Assembly (NCBI GenBank): GCA_022592445.1
Contig: JABYQR010000014.1
Location: 1 to 64,000, forward strand
Direction of reading: 5' to 3'
Length of the DNA: 64,000 nt
DNA from: Cytidiella melzeri
Taxonomy: Eukaryota; Basidiomycota; Agaricomycetes; Polyporales; Irpicaceae
Below the pieces are notes generated by a model. That model was given only the letters and a program-made list of their open reading frames with translations. It had not been told where the DNA came from and ran no database searches. The position numbers were made by a program, and so were the translations under genes. Below, in pieces: positions 50,018-60,944 of this stretch (position 1 is the first letter of the stretch; every line of letters begins with the position of its first letter).

Positions 50018-50914
50018 CTACAGCACCTCTTCGCCATTCAACTTTGCGTATTCCTCGTTGATCTGCCGCACAAAGTCTTCCGGTTCGTGACCTCCCTGTC
50101 CCATGTGGTCAGGTCGAGTACGAGCGGGACAAAACGACACGACGCTCACCTCACAATTCTTCCAAGTCTCGTCACGAATGCACACAGGCTTCTCGTTGAT
50201 CACAATCGTACAGCTGTTCCTGAAAATAAACGTGTCACGTTGTGCCCCCACGGTGAAATGAACGGTACCAACTTAATCCCCATCGCCGTCGTCTGCAGTA
50301 CGCTCTCAAGTAACAAACCCACCCCTTCCAAAGCTGTGCCACTAGCATCCAACCCCACACAATCCCCGACACCGCTATTCTCCCAGTCGATGTTGACCCT
50401 CTGTGCACATTCAAGAGCTATCTCTGGCTCCCCGACTTTGTACCGTCCGTATTGATTTTGGCACTGAACAAATTCCCACCACGTCGACGTCGCTGTGTAT
50501 TTGATCGCGCACAGCTCTTGCACATTGCCCCGGCACTCTGTACGCCCGTGCTTGCATGTCACTCCAAAGTCTGGTTCAGATGCGTTTACGCTGCAGGGCA
50601 TGAATGATGGTCAGGCACGGTTCGTTTGAAAACCTGGCATGTCACACGCACCTTCCTATGAATGTCAATGAAAGATCGACCTTGTCTCCGACTTGTTGCA
50701 GAGTTTCATCGAAGACACTTTCGCAGACAATGGCATCTGGGCACTGGCTCATGACACCCAAGACAACAGGTACTTTGACGACCGGAGTCGCATAGTGGTC
50801 TGGTGATGACTGTATTCTCAGAGGCGATATAGAGGCGTGGGTGCTAACACCAGTAGCAGAGAGCCACAGCACTACACCAAGAGTTGTCGTCTTGCAAGAC
50901 GAAAAGCTGATCAT
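50018..50914 (-). CDS. GILT-family thiol reductase, secreted/lysosomal
   Basis: It starts at ATG 50914-50912 with a signal peptide (TTTLGVVLWLSATGVSTHA). The GILT signature C-x-H-G-x2-E-C-x2-N-x4-C is exact (CKHGRTECRGNVQELC). Other family motifs are VVLGVMSQCPDAIVCESVFD, WWEFVQCQNQYGRYKVG, and, after an intron, NSCTIVINEKPVCIRDETWK and EDFVRQINEEYAKLN before the stop at 50020-50018. In animals GILT reduces disulfides in lysosomes. Here the active-site region reads CPDAIVC (C-x5-C) instead of the CXXC of the animal enzyme, so reductase activity is uncertain. Three introns were inferred, one with a GTTGGT donor. Confidence 0.82.
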
Positions 50915-51173
50915 GGTTCTCTGCTGAGTTGAACACACACTGCTGTCTGGCTTCACCTGGCCCATAATGTACTGCGACTGTGGCAGCACGTCACGCAATC
51001 TGCTGCTCAACTCGCGGAACGGCGTCAGGAGTCCTGCTCAGTCAGCCGAGCGACGCAATGCAGGAACCCAGTAACAGTTCGACAAGATGCGTCGACAAAT
51101 ATGTAGCTCATTCAGTTCGTGTGAAGCTCGTTTGGCTAGTGCCAGTAACCACCGTCGTTTCGAAAAAAATGAG

Positions 51174-51985
51174 CTATCTACTGGCTTCAGCGGCGTCCCA
51201 CCACTGTCGGGCCTGAGCGTCGGATAGGGGAGGTTCAAAATATTTACAACGTGACTGGAATACTGCTTCATAGTGAGCAAGCCTCGAATCGAAGAATCTC
51301 ATCTGCACCGCGTGTGATAGGCACGCACCTTGCAAGGACCTATTCCTCACGATCTTCTCCACAGTGAGTTCGTAGTGTATTTGATTGCGCTACAGCAACA
51401 TGGATAGGTAAAAGGGCACGGTTATCCAACGTGTTCGGCAGGAAAGGACTGCTACGTGCCTTTACTTCTTCAGCGAATAGCGCACCCTTGATCTTTCGCT
51501 GTGCTGCTGGATCAGCGTCGACGGTGTCGAGCGACCTGCGCTTTTCTTCCAGAGATTGGTCAACCACGTTCACACAATAGTCCACAATCTCTGTGCGGCG
51601 CTTCCAGTTCTCTATGATCCAGGCGATATCTGTCAGTCTCCCTTGAATGGTTCGGGGGGCTGTGAGGACCACCGACCGACAAGATCCTTCCAGAGGTGGG
51701 CGCAGGACTGGTCTTGGACGCTGCCTTTGCCAATTCCTGCACGCTCCAGATCTCTAAACTTGGCGTTCGTCCGATTGAGACTCATGATTATTGTATCATC
51801 CAGCTTGCGATACTGGCTCATGATGTCTGGGTACAAAAGAAGGCAGTTCAGGTCTCAATGCGCGCGAGGCAGTCGCTGCGTTGCGTACCCTTGAACAGAG
51901 AAATGTTGTGGCATGTTGCAGGGCTGACATGAACAGTTAGCGAGGGTGTTTGCACTGCCAGACTTGTCGGTTGTTTTGGTGGCAT
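51174..51985 (-). CDS. MIX23/Cid2-like mitochondrial protein
   Basis: Five or six short exons join from ATG 51985-51983: MPPKQPTSLAVQTPSLTVHV SPA, TCHNISLFKDIMSQYRKLDD, TIIMSLNRTNAKFRDLERAG, CAHLWKDLVENWKRRTEIVD, YCVNVVDQSLEEKRRSLDTV, RNQIHYELTVEKIVRNRSLQ and VFQSRCKYFEPPLSDAQARQ. The stop is at 51176-51174. The pattern (C-x-D/N-F near the start, LN-x-x, C-x-x-L-W/Y, C-V-x-V-V, V-x-x-RS-x-x-F-x-x-C/RC) matches the Cid2/CCDC58 family, called MIX23 in yeast, an intermembrane-space protein linked to mitochondrial import stress. One intron appears to use a GC donor (AAG|GCACGT). Family assignment is moderately sure, intron borders less so. Confidence 0.65.
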
Positions 51986-53147
51986 GGACAGCAACAGAGT
52001 AAGCAGGTTAGAGGGGTGCCAGAGGTCCCGGTGACATATTCCTGGAAATTTCCGTTAGCCCCGGCGTCTGAGAACATGCCGAGATTGAGATCGTAGCGAG
52101 ACAGTCGGTGTCCTCGAAGGTTCACGATCAATGCATGTACGCCGCCCGAAAATATCGGTCAACTAACACCACTGGAGATATTAATCGACCCTGGCCAACG
52201 TCCCGTGAGCCAAAGCCTCCGTAACGAGTATCACAGTAAGGTTCTATGGCTCATCTCCGTCTTTTGAAACAAACGTCGTATTGGACTCGAGAGTCTGCAT
52301 TCCGTCCCCACTATCTAGTCGACGACCACGAACTTGTTGCATACGGCCTCACACGGCCAGACAATCCGGCGATCAAAAGCGCTGGATAGTAATCCAAGTT
52401 ACTGCCGCCACGAAGGGGGCGGCCTATTAGAACAATCCACCACTGAACCCTGCAGTCCAAAGAAAGAGAGGTATTGTTGTTAAGTCGCTCTAGGACCGCT
52501 AGCGAGAAGCCCGTGTATGGCGCATGTTAACCTCGCGCTGCATGTCGTTAGTCTCTGTGGCGTTTTCCTACGTAAGGTTACAATGAGGACGTCCGCAGAA
52601 GAGACTATACCGGCTATGGGAAGCGCTATGTCTTGTTACATTGATCTAGCACAGTCTTCGATTTGTACAACAATACAGTATGTCGTAATGGATAGAGTAC
52701 AATGTGAGGCGGGAGACGAGACTAAAAGTGAGACATGGCGGATGATCCAGGTACTCGAAGGGCGTGCGAGCAATGTCTTTTCATGGTATGGCCCCGCTTG
52801 AGACAGAGAACACCGAGCCTCGGATGGGGACCCTCGGGAGCATTCCATGCGATTCCGAACGTACATGGATTGGTTCATGCGCAGGTGTCGGCTCGACTAG
52901 TTCGGTTGACGATGTTTGAAACTGCAGAACATACACAAGCAAAACCTTTGTACGAATAGCATGTTACAAGCAAATAGTAGACAGTGGAGAGCACGAAAGC
53001 GAGCACAGAATTTGTTTCAATACCTACAGCACGGCGGAGAAGTGCGTAGTACTCCAAGGAAGGCTGTAATGTAGAGCCAGTATTATCACGAAGTAGAGTA
53101 CGGTTAGTGGACAATTGCACGAATGAAGTCGGATATTTCAAGACGAA
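51986..53147. other. Intergenic region, about 1.2 kb
   Basis: Between the MIX23-like start and the end of the zinc-finger gene. Only small unsupported open frames; no RNA gene recognised. Confidence 0.5.
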
Positions 53148-54009
53148 TCCTCCTCCTCGGGCTCTGAAACGTCCATGTCCAGAACGAGGGGGTCATTATC
53201 GGTTTGAGTCCTGCGTTTTGACGGCTGATGGTTATGCACCGTCTTCATATGTCTGTGACGACGAGCAGGATCTCCGAAGGTGGCGTCGCATCCATCGAAA
53301 GGACATTTGTGCGGGGCTGCACCAGTGCTATTTTATATCCCGCTCAGTCGTGTTCCGTCTGAACTACAAGGCCACGCAATCACTCACTGTGTGTTCATAT
53401 GTGTTGCGTAGTTTGTACGCTGTGAAAAGCCTTTGCCACATATCTCGCAAGTTATAGGCCTGGCATAGAATGATCAATGAGTTCGGAGAGTTGAAACGAC
53501 CGCGAAGACAACTGACTTGATTTGTAGATGCTTCGACTCGATGTGGCGTTTCACTAGGTGCTTCTTCGAAACATATCCGCATGGGCGCTCGAGGATATTG
53601 TCGGTAGTGTCTACCCATGTACAAGCGTACTTGGCACTACTGCCTCCTCTGTCGAGAGCCTTCGCATGTCTGGTCCATTGATCTGCTTCAGGGTCGGCGG
53701 TGCTATGGCGGCTATGCCCAGCAGAACCTTGGCCACTAGGACTACGAGGGCAGCTGCTTTCTGATTCGCTCGAGTTTGGCCAGGACGGCGATGCACGCAG
53801 CGAACGTCGAACACGAGGATGTTGACCATCGATCTCCATTTGTTTCTTTAGCTCTCGGTCACCTGATGGAGTCACGCGCTCCTGAGAGGATTCGCTGTGA
53901 ACAGTGATGGAGTCACCGGACGATTGTCGCATGGGGATGGGCCTGCAATGTGTTTTAGATAGGCGAGATAGCTGAAGAAGTAGAATTGCACGTACCTAGG
54001 GTATGGCAT
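53148..54009 (-). CDS. C2H2 zinc-finger protein
   Basis: The start is ATG 54009-54007 with a tiny first exon (MPYPR), then a long exon encoding a serine-rich region (RRSLRASPSWPNSSESESSC) and a zinc-finger-like segment YACTWVDTTDNILERPCGYV then KHLVKRHIESKH. The next exon gives RPITCEICGKGFSQRTNYAT HMNT. The last gives the linker HTGAAPHKCPFDGCDATFGD and PARRHRHMKTVH, then an acidic C-terminus (VSEPEEEDSS) ending at TGA 53150-53148. The acceptor before HTGAAPH was chosen because it restores the usual H-T-G-x-x-P linker. At least two classical C2H2 fingers plus one divergent one suggest a DNA-binding transcription factor. Targets unknown. Confidence 0.75.
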
Positions 54010-57000
54010 TGTCCGCTCTCGCGGAAATGCAGATGAAGCCCTGGTACGGAGGTTAGCTTCGAATGGTCTCTTCTTTAGTGAGTAGGTCGATCGTACGTGA
54101 CGGCGGACAGGCTAGTATGCTTGGGGGAAGACGGCCCGGCGATGCGTTGACGGGACACAGACGACCTGGAGAGGTGGTCAGTTCTCAGCGTCGCAGTCAG
54201 TACGGGAGAGGGTTGCCTCACAAGCTCTTTGGCTCTGTATTGACAATCGAAGAGAGTGGGGAGTCCCTGTACTCGACGAAGAGCAGAGGTGGCGAGTTCG
54301 GCCCGTTCGCGTTCGACTTGTACCTCGACCAGCTATAGCTTGCAAGCCGACTGTGGTATGCCTGACGCGTGGGGGTCGGTGGACGTCCATGACTTTGAGC
54401 GTCGCGTACCACGGTAGAGTCTTCTGAGCGCCTGGTGCACGCCACATTGAAGTGTTCGGTAGATAGCATGTGGATAGCAGACTCACCTGGATGTGGCGTC
54501 AGTCCTACACTGCTCAGCGCCTGTGCTGCGACTTGGAGATTGAGCGTCACGGTGAGAGGACATCGGTGGAAGGCGCAATGTGCGGTCTTGGATCGATTCA
54601 CGTTGCAAGGTCGAGCTGGGATAGACACTGTGGATGAATGTGGCGTCAGCGTTCACGCAAGGTTCGCGGGAAGACATGCAGCAGGGGATCAGGAAATACG
54701 GAGACGAGCGAGAACAACAGACGCAGAAGGACGCACTTCATTTGTGTGGGAGGCTCATAGGGTGGGAGGGAGCGAAGCATGGTCAGGGGAGGCGGGAGAA
54801 CGGCTCTTACTATACCAGAGGTTGGGGGAGACCGAGCAGGCGACGGAGTGCTGAAGGAGGTGGTGGTACTTTATACCTTTGTCCTGCGACACCAGATGCC
54901 AACAAGCTCGAGATTGCATGAACTAGCATCGGTTACAATATTACGAAACACAACTCTGTTGAACCAGGAAGGAGGCGAACTGATCCGGAAGCGCTCGCCG
55001 TCTTTACTTCTTCAGACGCCCAGCACCTAGCGAATTTTGTTCTCCCGAGATGATCTGCCACTGCTTTCGGGGTCCCGCTGCGCACCCCACCTCGTTACCA
55101 GGTGCTGTCTTTTTCCTCGAATTAGAAGCCTCAATGGCCGTCCACCTTGAGGTCGCAGGGCTGCTTTATACATGTCTGAGGACTAGTCCGGTCAATGGTG
55201 TATACTGCCACTACGTGGCGGTTTCTCCAACGCCTCCTTCACTTCATCCGCCAACCTCTAGAGACAAGTCCTTCGACATAAAATTCCAAGGCGTCGAGTC
55301 AAAAGGACTCTTGTTCACGGCACACGGCGAGAGCTCTGCGCTTCAAGGGCAGCGCAGTCTCCGCTGTGAACGGACTGCTAGATGTAATACAGGCCATAAT
55401 GCGCGTCCGACGCCTCATATTAGTGAGTTGATGTCCTCGAAGCTTCATCCTGGATTTCGGCGCTGGCGTTTGTTTTTCGTGTTGTCCTTTCAAACTGCGA
55501 AGGAACCCTGTCGGACAACAGCAGGAGAGCAGTCCAGGTTCCAAGTGCGTGGCTGAGAAAAGGGTCAGCTGCGACTAGACCCTGCGAAGAACAATGTCAT
55601 TCGCACCAATTACGGTATGTTTAACACCACCCTTCTATCTGCGAACAATCAGAGGGAACAACAGCGCAACGCGGTCCACTCGTCGTATACAAACGCTCTC
55701 GCCGAGTTCCTGGCTCGCGGCGTCATCATTTCCGTCCGCCGGGCCACACGACGATTGTAGTCCTATCCTAAAATGGCAAGCATAGAGCGTGGATTTCAGC
55801 GCTCAACTACACTTACACGTCAAGTGGCTGAATGTATCTTTCGTTATTCCTGTGCGCACCGCTGCCCTAATTGTTGTGAGCCTTCAAATGAGTACTAGTC
55901 TACAGCCAGATACTCAGGCGGTGAGCTGATGCTGACGAGACAGGTGCCTTGTTTTACGGAGATATAGCACACATGGGACCTAGACGAATCTTAAAAACTA
56001 CAACAAGCTTTGCGACAACAATTGACATAGTACTTTACCTGGTGCATATCTAATTTACCTGATGTATATCTCTCGCTAGCGTTCTGCCAATATACCGCAG
56101 TGAGAGGACCTGTGTATTCGTTTTAGCGTATTCGCTCACGAATAGATTGTGAGGCGTACTAAACATCAAGCCCATGACAGAATAAACACACCGAGCGGCA
56201 CATGATATGTGGCAGATACATGATATTCATGGTGCTTCCTTCAGTCTTGGAGCTGTCGTAGTAGACCACGGGGGCCTCTCGTTGGAAAAAAAACGATTGC
56301 GTCCTGCGGTGATCGCTTGCTGAATATTCGGAAGATAGTCATCAGCATTCACTTGCGCGTCGAGAGCACGATAATGTCATGCCGTCGCTTCATAAGCTTG
56401 CTCTATCAGAGAATCCGTGTTATTTTGAGTATCTGGAAGCTGGGACACACGCCGTTGTCTGTGCTGTCTGTTATCCGGCTAAGTACGCAGGGGTTAATTT
56501 GATGAGCATACCATGACATGCCGCCGAGACTGTTTTCCAGATGGCAGCAGCCACCAAGTGCAAAGAGCAGCGGGAGGTAGTGTAACAGGAGAGGTGCCCA
56601 CTTGCTCAGGACTGTTATGCCTCACAAATCGGAGCCAATGGCTCGCATTCGAAATGATGTGATAGGCATTTGTGATTGTGAGACGACTCGGGGAATGAAG
56701 AAAGCCTCAAGCTGCGCAGTAGCGAAGTGCTGCCGAGCAGGAATGCATGTCCCATTATGAACGGCCACAAGGCCGTAGGTCAGCCGCCGTCCCTAAGAAG
56801 ATGCAGCGTGAGTAGGTGGAAATGCACTGACGTGAAAAACGTACGTCTATCCGGTTCACTCTACGACCGACAGTAACACGAGGCCATTCTTCGTGTGTTC
56901 GCCGTGAGTAACGGTCACTTTGCGGTACTCGGGCCTTTGGTGTGGCCGAAAAGTGGCAGCTGCAGTGTCATCAGGGAAAGCGTGCTTGTTTTATTTATTG

Positions 57001-57380
57001 CTGGATTTCTCTCAAACGAGCAAATGATACTCTACAGCTCTGCGACGAGCAATATCGATTTCTGCGTGTGACACGAGTTCTTGACCAGCGAGTAACTCGG
57101 TTTGCTCACTGTGGGAGAGGACGCAATGCGCAGCCTCGAGGCGATAGACAAGACTGTATAGCATGGCCACTAGAAGCCGACTGTGACAGTGACTGACGGA
57201 AATCGTTTTTGGCAAATGGCTGGGAACTCGCGTGACCGTTACGAGGCGAATGTCACAAAACTTGGGCCACACAACGTCGAGATTACTTCCAGTTACATCT
57301 TGGTCGTCGACCTCCATCTTTTCGGCTCTCTCGAGCAACGGGCAAGTGCTGCCCTCGCCTCTCTCACAGTCCTTTGGAGG
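54010..57380. other. Gene-poor region, about 3.4 kb
   Basis: Contains the promoter of the zinc-finger gene on its left and that of the kelch gene on its right. Several open frames up to 168 codons (for example 55050-55556) lack domains, plausible starts or splice patterns. One small spliced candidate is listed separately. No transposon ends were recognised. Confidence 0.45.
55594..55760 (+). CDS. Possible 42-aa spliced micro-gene (weak)
   Basis: ATG 55594 opens MSFAPIT. A GTATGT...ATCAG intron of 38 nt (55615-55652) would join it to REQQRNAVHSSYTNALAEFL and ARGVIISVRRATRRL, ending at TAG 55758-55760. The helical, basic peptide and clean donor are suggestive, but the intron is short and no family is recognised. 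It could be chance. Confidence 0.2.
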
Positions 57381-60300
57381 ATGGGCAAATCTCGTCCTGC
57401 CTTGCCTCTATCGTCAACTAGCCGCGTTCTGTATTCCCTGCTTGGCGCAAGCGCCGGTCTGACGGTGTTGAACAGTCTAGTTTCCGCACAGACCATCTCT
57501 ACTAGCATCCAAGTCCCACCTCTTCAGTGGATCAATCTCACAGGACTACTCAGCGGGCCAGCTCCGCCACCTCTCAAGGATGCATCCATCGGCTACGACG
57601 ATAACAGTCGGATGCTTCTTATATTCGGAGGAGAGTCACAGGAAGGCGTTCCACAGTCCCAGACTTACTTGTGAGTATCTGGTCATCTCACTGTCAGTCC
57701 GAGAGCCGTAAAATAACTCCTGCAGGCTCAATCTTGGGACTCTGGCATGGGTAACAATCAGTGCTCCCGGTGATTTGACACAACAACCACCAGCACGAAG
57801 TGCGGCCATCAGCGCTCAAGACTCAGCTGCGAGCTAGTGAGTGCTCACCACCTCCTTTAGGTCGTAACACGACTGACTTGCCCATCCAAAATGTAGCCGT
57901 ACTGGGCATGTTATATTTGGAGGGAGAGGAACAAATGGACCCTTGTCGGATGTCTGGGTGCGTATATGTATGTTGATCGAACGCCAATGATCTAAAACCT
58001 CCCTCAGGAATATAGCTTCGACGCGAATTTCTGGACTGAGGTACAAGTGTCTCCCGGAGATGCGCCGTCAGCCCGATGGGCAGCGGTCGGTGGCAATGAC
58101 CCTCGAGCCACCACTACCCAGGATCCTCATTTGAACACCCCCAACAATACGTTCTTCGTTGCAGGCGGCTTTGATGCAAACGGCGGTATTTCTCTATCGG
58201 ATTTGTGGCAATTCAATGTTACCGGAACACTCTCCGCCAACCTGCCTCAGGATGTAGTTGGTAGTTGGCAGAAGCTCATCCTGGACAACACAACGCTACC
58301 CGCTACCGGAGGTTCTGCAAGTGGGGCTATATTGCAGACACCCAACCAATTCATTGCCGCTGTTGGCGGCTGTGGTGACTCTATCGGAGCAGACGCAGCT
58401 TGTGCTCAGAACGCTTCGTTTGTTCTCAATCTTGGTACCGGAGGAGATCAGTCAATAGCAACCTGCCCAGCCCCTCGTGTCGGCGCTACTGTTTCCCCCA
58501 ATATGAGCGGCGCATCGTCAAGTTTCACCTCTCAAGTATTTCAGATATTGGGTACATTTGACAGCTCACAGTGGGACGACAATAACGGTCTTAGTAAGGG
58601 TGAAGTGGTAAGAAACATCGACTTATATCAGCAACAGCAGTCTCATAAGTCTGCACAGGATATTTTAGACGTCGACACTGGTGCATGGGCGCGCATATTA
58701 CCAGCTGGAGACCCTGCCAGCGGTCAGCCGACGTTCCCGTCCCCTCGTCAGGGTGCTGTCGCCGTTGCCTTCCCGCGGGCTCTCACCGGCTTATCTTCTT
58801 CACGCGACAGTGCTTCCGATACCATAGTTTTTGGCGGCCGGGATGCCTCTGGGAAGTATCTGTCTGATATCTGGCTATTGCGTGCATACAACGGCGTTGT
58901 CACGCAATCAAAGCAGCAATGGTCTGGATATGGGAATGGCAAGCTGCAGAGCGGCGTCGATGCGAACGGCGAGGGGGTGTCCATAACATACATGCCACAT
59001 TGTGCAACCTTCATAGGCAAGACTTCCTCGACGTCATCGTCCTCTGGTCAACCGTCTTCCACAACAACTCCGACTACGGCCACAGGGCAACCAAGTTCTA
59101 CTTCTGGTTCCGGGTCAAATGAGTCTCAGTCACCCCCTCAGCTTGACACCTCCTCAACGCACAAGATCTTAGCACCTGTGTCTGTCGCAGCTACCTTACC
59201 TGCGATATTATTTTATCGCCTGTCATTTGCGCCCACCACCTCACAGCTTCGAGCCGCAGGCAAGGCAGGGTTAGTGGCTCTTGCCGCTACTCTAGCATTG
59301 TCCGCTTTCGCCGTTGGTGTCGCAGGCATTGCTACAGCCTTTAGGTCGATCACATACACTTCATCCCTCCCCAAACGCTCATCGGTACCCGCTCTGACAA
59401 CGGCTCACGGTCGGGCTGGTATTGCACTCTTCGTTGGGCTTTATGTACTTCTCGCATTCACTCTCTGCCTTGCTATTTGGCGCAGCTGGCGATCTCGCTC
59501 TCGCCAAAGCCGACCCGTAATGCGAACGCGTACATTGTCCAACGATCTTGCTGAGAAAGCCGGCCTAAATCAAAGTCGAGCGGCGAGCCCTGGCCCACAT
59601 GAGCTGACTGCGCAAGCTCAACCTCGAGCACGCGAACGTCTGCTTCCCTGGCCCTTTTCCAATCATGGCAATGGTGGTCGTCGATCGAGCGAGAGCCGCG
59701 TTACTTCAGATGTCAGTTCTTCGCCAACTACATCATTCGAAGTGGTTCGTCCAGCACGGATTCGTCGCGCTAGTGCCAATAGTCTGGCTGCGTTCTCTGA
59801 TCCACGGTCCACTACCGCCTCGCCGCATAACCTCACTGACATGGGTTGGTCGTCTCCACGACGCAGTTCGTCCAGACTGGTACGTTCTAAGTTTTCAGTT
59901 GCTTACAAAGCAGCTAATATAGTGCATCGGTCAGAATGGTCTTGATGACACTCGTCGTGCGCAGGATCCATCTACGCCTGGTACTGCCGTGATGGAGATA
60001 ACGAGCACCCAAGGACTAATGGACAACGCGACGGAGCCCCTCCACCCCGAAATGCCACATGCCTTTGAAGCTAGTGTGCATCTCTTACTCCAGGCCTTCC
60101 TTCTCGCTCTTTGCGTTCTCTGTCTTATCGCCCTCTGGAAACATGCACCCATTGCTTCTTTTGCCATCTTTCTTGTCTGGACTATTGGATTTTACGTGTT
60201 TATTTTCATCCTCGCCTGCTTCGGCACACCTCGTGTCTCCATCCTGTCTGCTCTGGTCAGTCGTCTACGACCGGATCCTGTTCATCCTCGCAGGACTGTT

Positions 60301-60555
60301 ACGAGCCCAGAGGCTGAGCCGTTCACGAATGGCCATGGTCCTTACAGGAACCAACCTCCGTATCGCACTGCTCACGAAAGTGGTTATCTCTCCAACTCCC
60401 ACGCCGAATGCACGGCTGAAAGCCACGACGACGACGAAGACGATGAAACTAGGCAACGCAGGATAGAAGAGGAGATGAGTAGGCGGGAGGTCAGTGTGAT
60501 CACCGTACCGAAACGAAAGCTTGTGCCCAAGAATCCAGACCCCGAGCTGAGCTGA
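57381..60555 (+). CDS. Kelch-repeat membrane protein with multi-helix C-terminus
   Basis: I start at ATG 57381 (MGKSRPALPLSSTSRVLYSL followed by a hydrophobic stretch ending LVSAQ, a signal sequence). Exons join at 57671/57726, 57835/57897, 57959/58008 and 59880/59940. Kelch-type blades are visible as LLIFGGESQEG, GHVIFGGRGTNGPLSDVW, FFVAGGFDANGGISLSDLWQ and IVFGGRDASGKYLSDIWLL. A Ser/Thr-rich linker follows (about 59020-59150), then about five hydrophobic helices (including AGLVALAATLALSAFAVGVA, AGIALFVGLYVLLAFTLCLA, LLLQAFLLALCVLCLIALW and FAIFLVWTIGFYVFIFILAC). A polar cytosolic tail completes it. Probably a surface or vacuolar membrane protein with an extracytosolic beta-propeller. No enzyme function can be assigned. 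Confidence 0.8.
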
Positions 60556-60944
60556 GCTGACTCATGTTTAACTTCGTCTCATGATACTACCCGCGGTGCT
60601 GACTAGTTTCCTCCTTCTCATTTGTATCTCGACGACAGGTAGTATGCTATATGGAGTTAATATTTGTCGATTACTGTTGCATTTTACCCCTTGATTGTGT
60701 ATCAATTCATTGCTCACGGACTTTGTTTTTGCTCTCATCATCCCATGTACTGTTTATTGCAATGGTTAGAATAACTACGATATGTAGGACGCGTGTAGAA
60801 GGTTGAATGGTGTTCATGCGGGGGCGAGTCTGTCCATGCTGAGATCAATGTATGTAAAAGGGAAAGACAAAAAACTCCAGAAGCATACTAACTCCCAAAA
60901 CTAAGGACTAAAAAATCAATATACGTCAACACACTGGGACAACC
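60556..60944. terminator. Convergent 3' region
   Basis: 389 bp between the convergent stops of the kelch gene and the disordered-protein gene. It is AT-rich and must hold both polyadenylation regions; no discrete signal is claimed. Confidence 0.4.

Noticed and set aside
55050..55556. Plus-strand open frame of 168 codons
   Set aside because: No domain, low-complexity composition, no convincing start context and overlapping open frames on the other strand.
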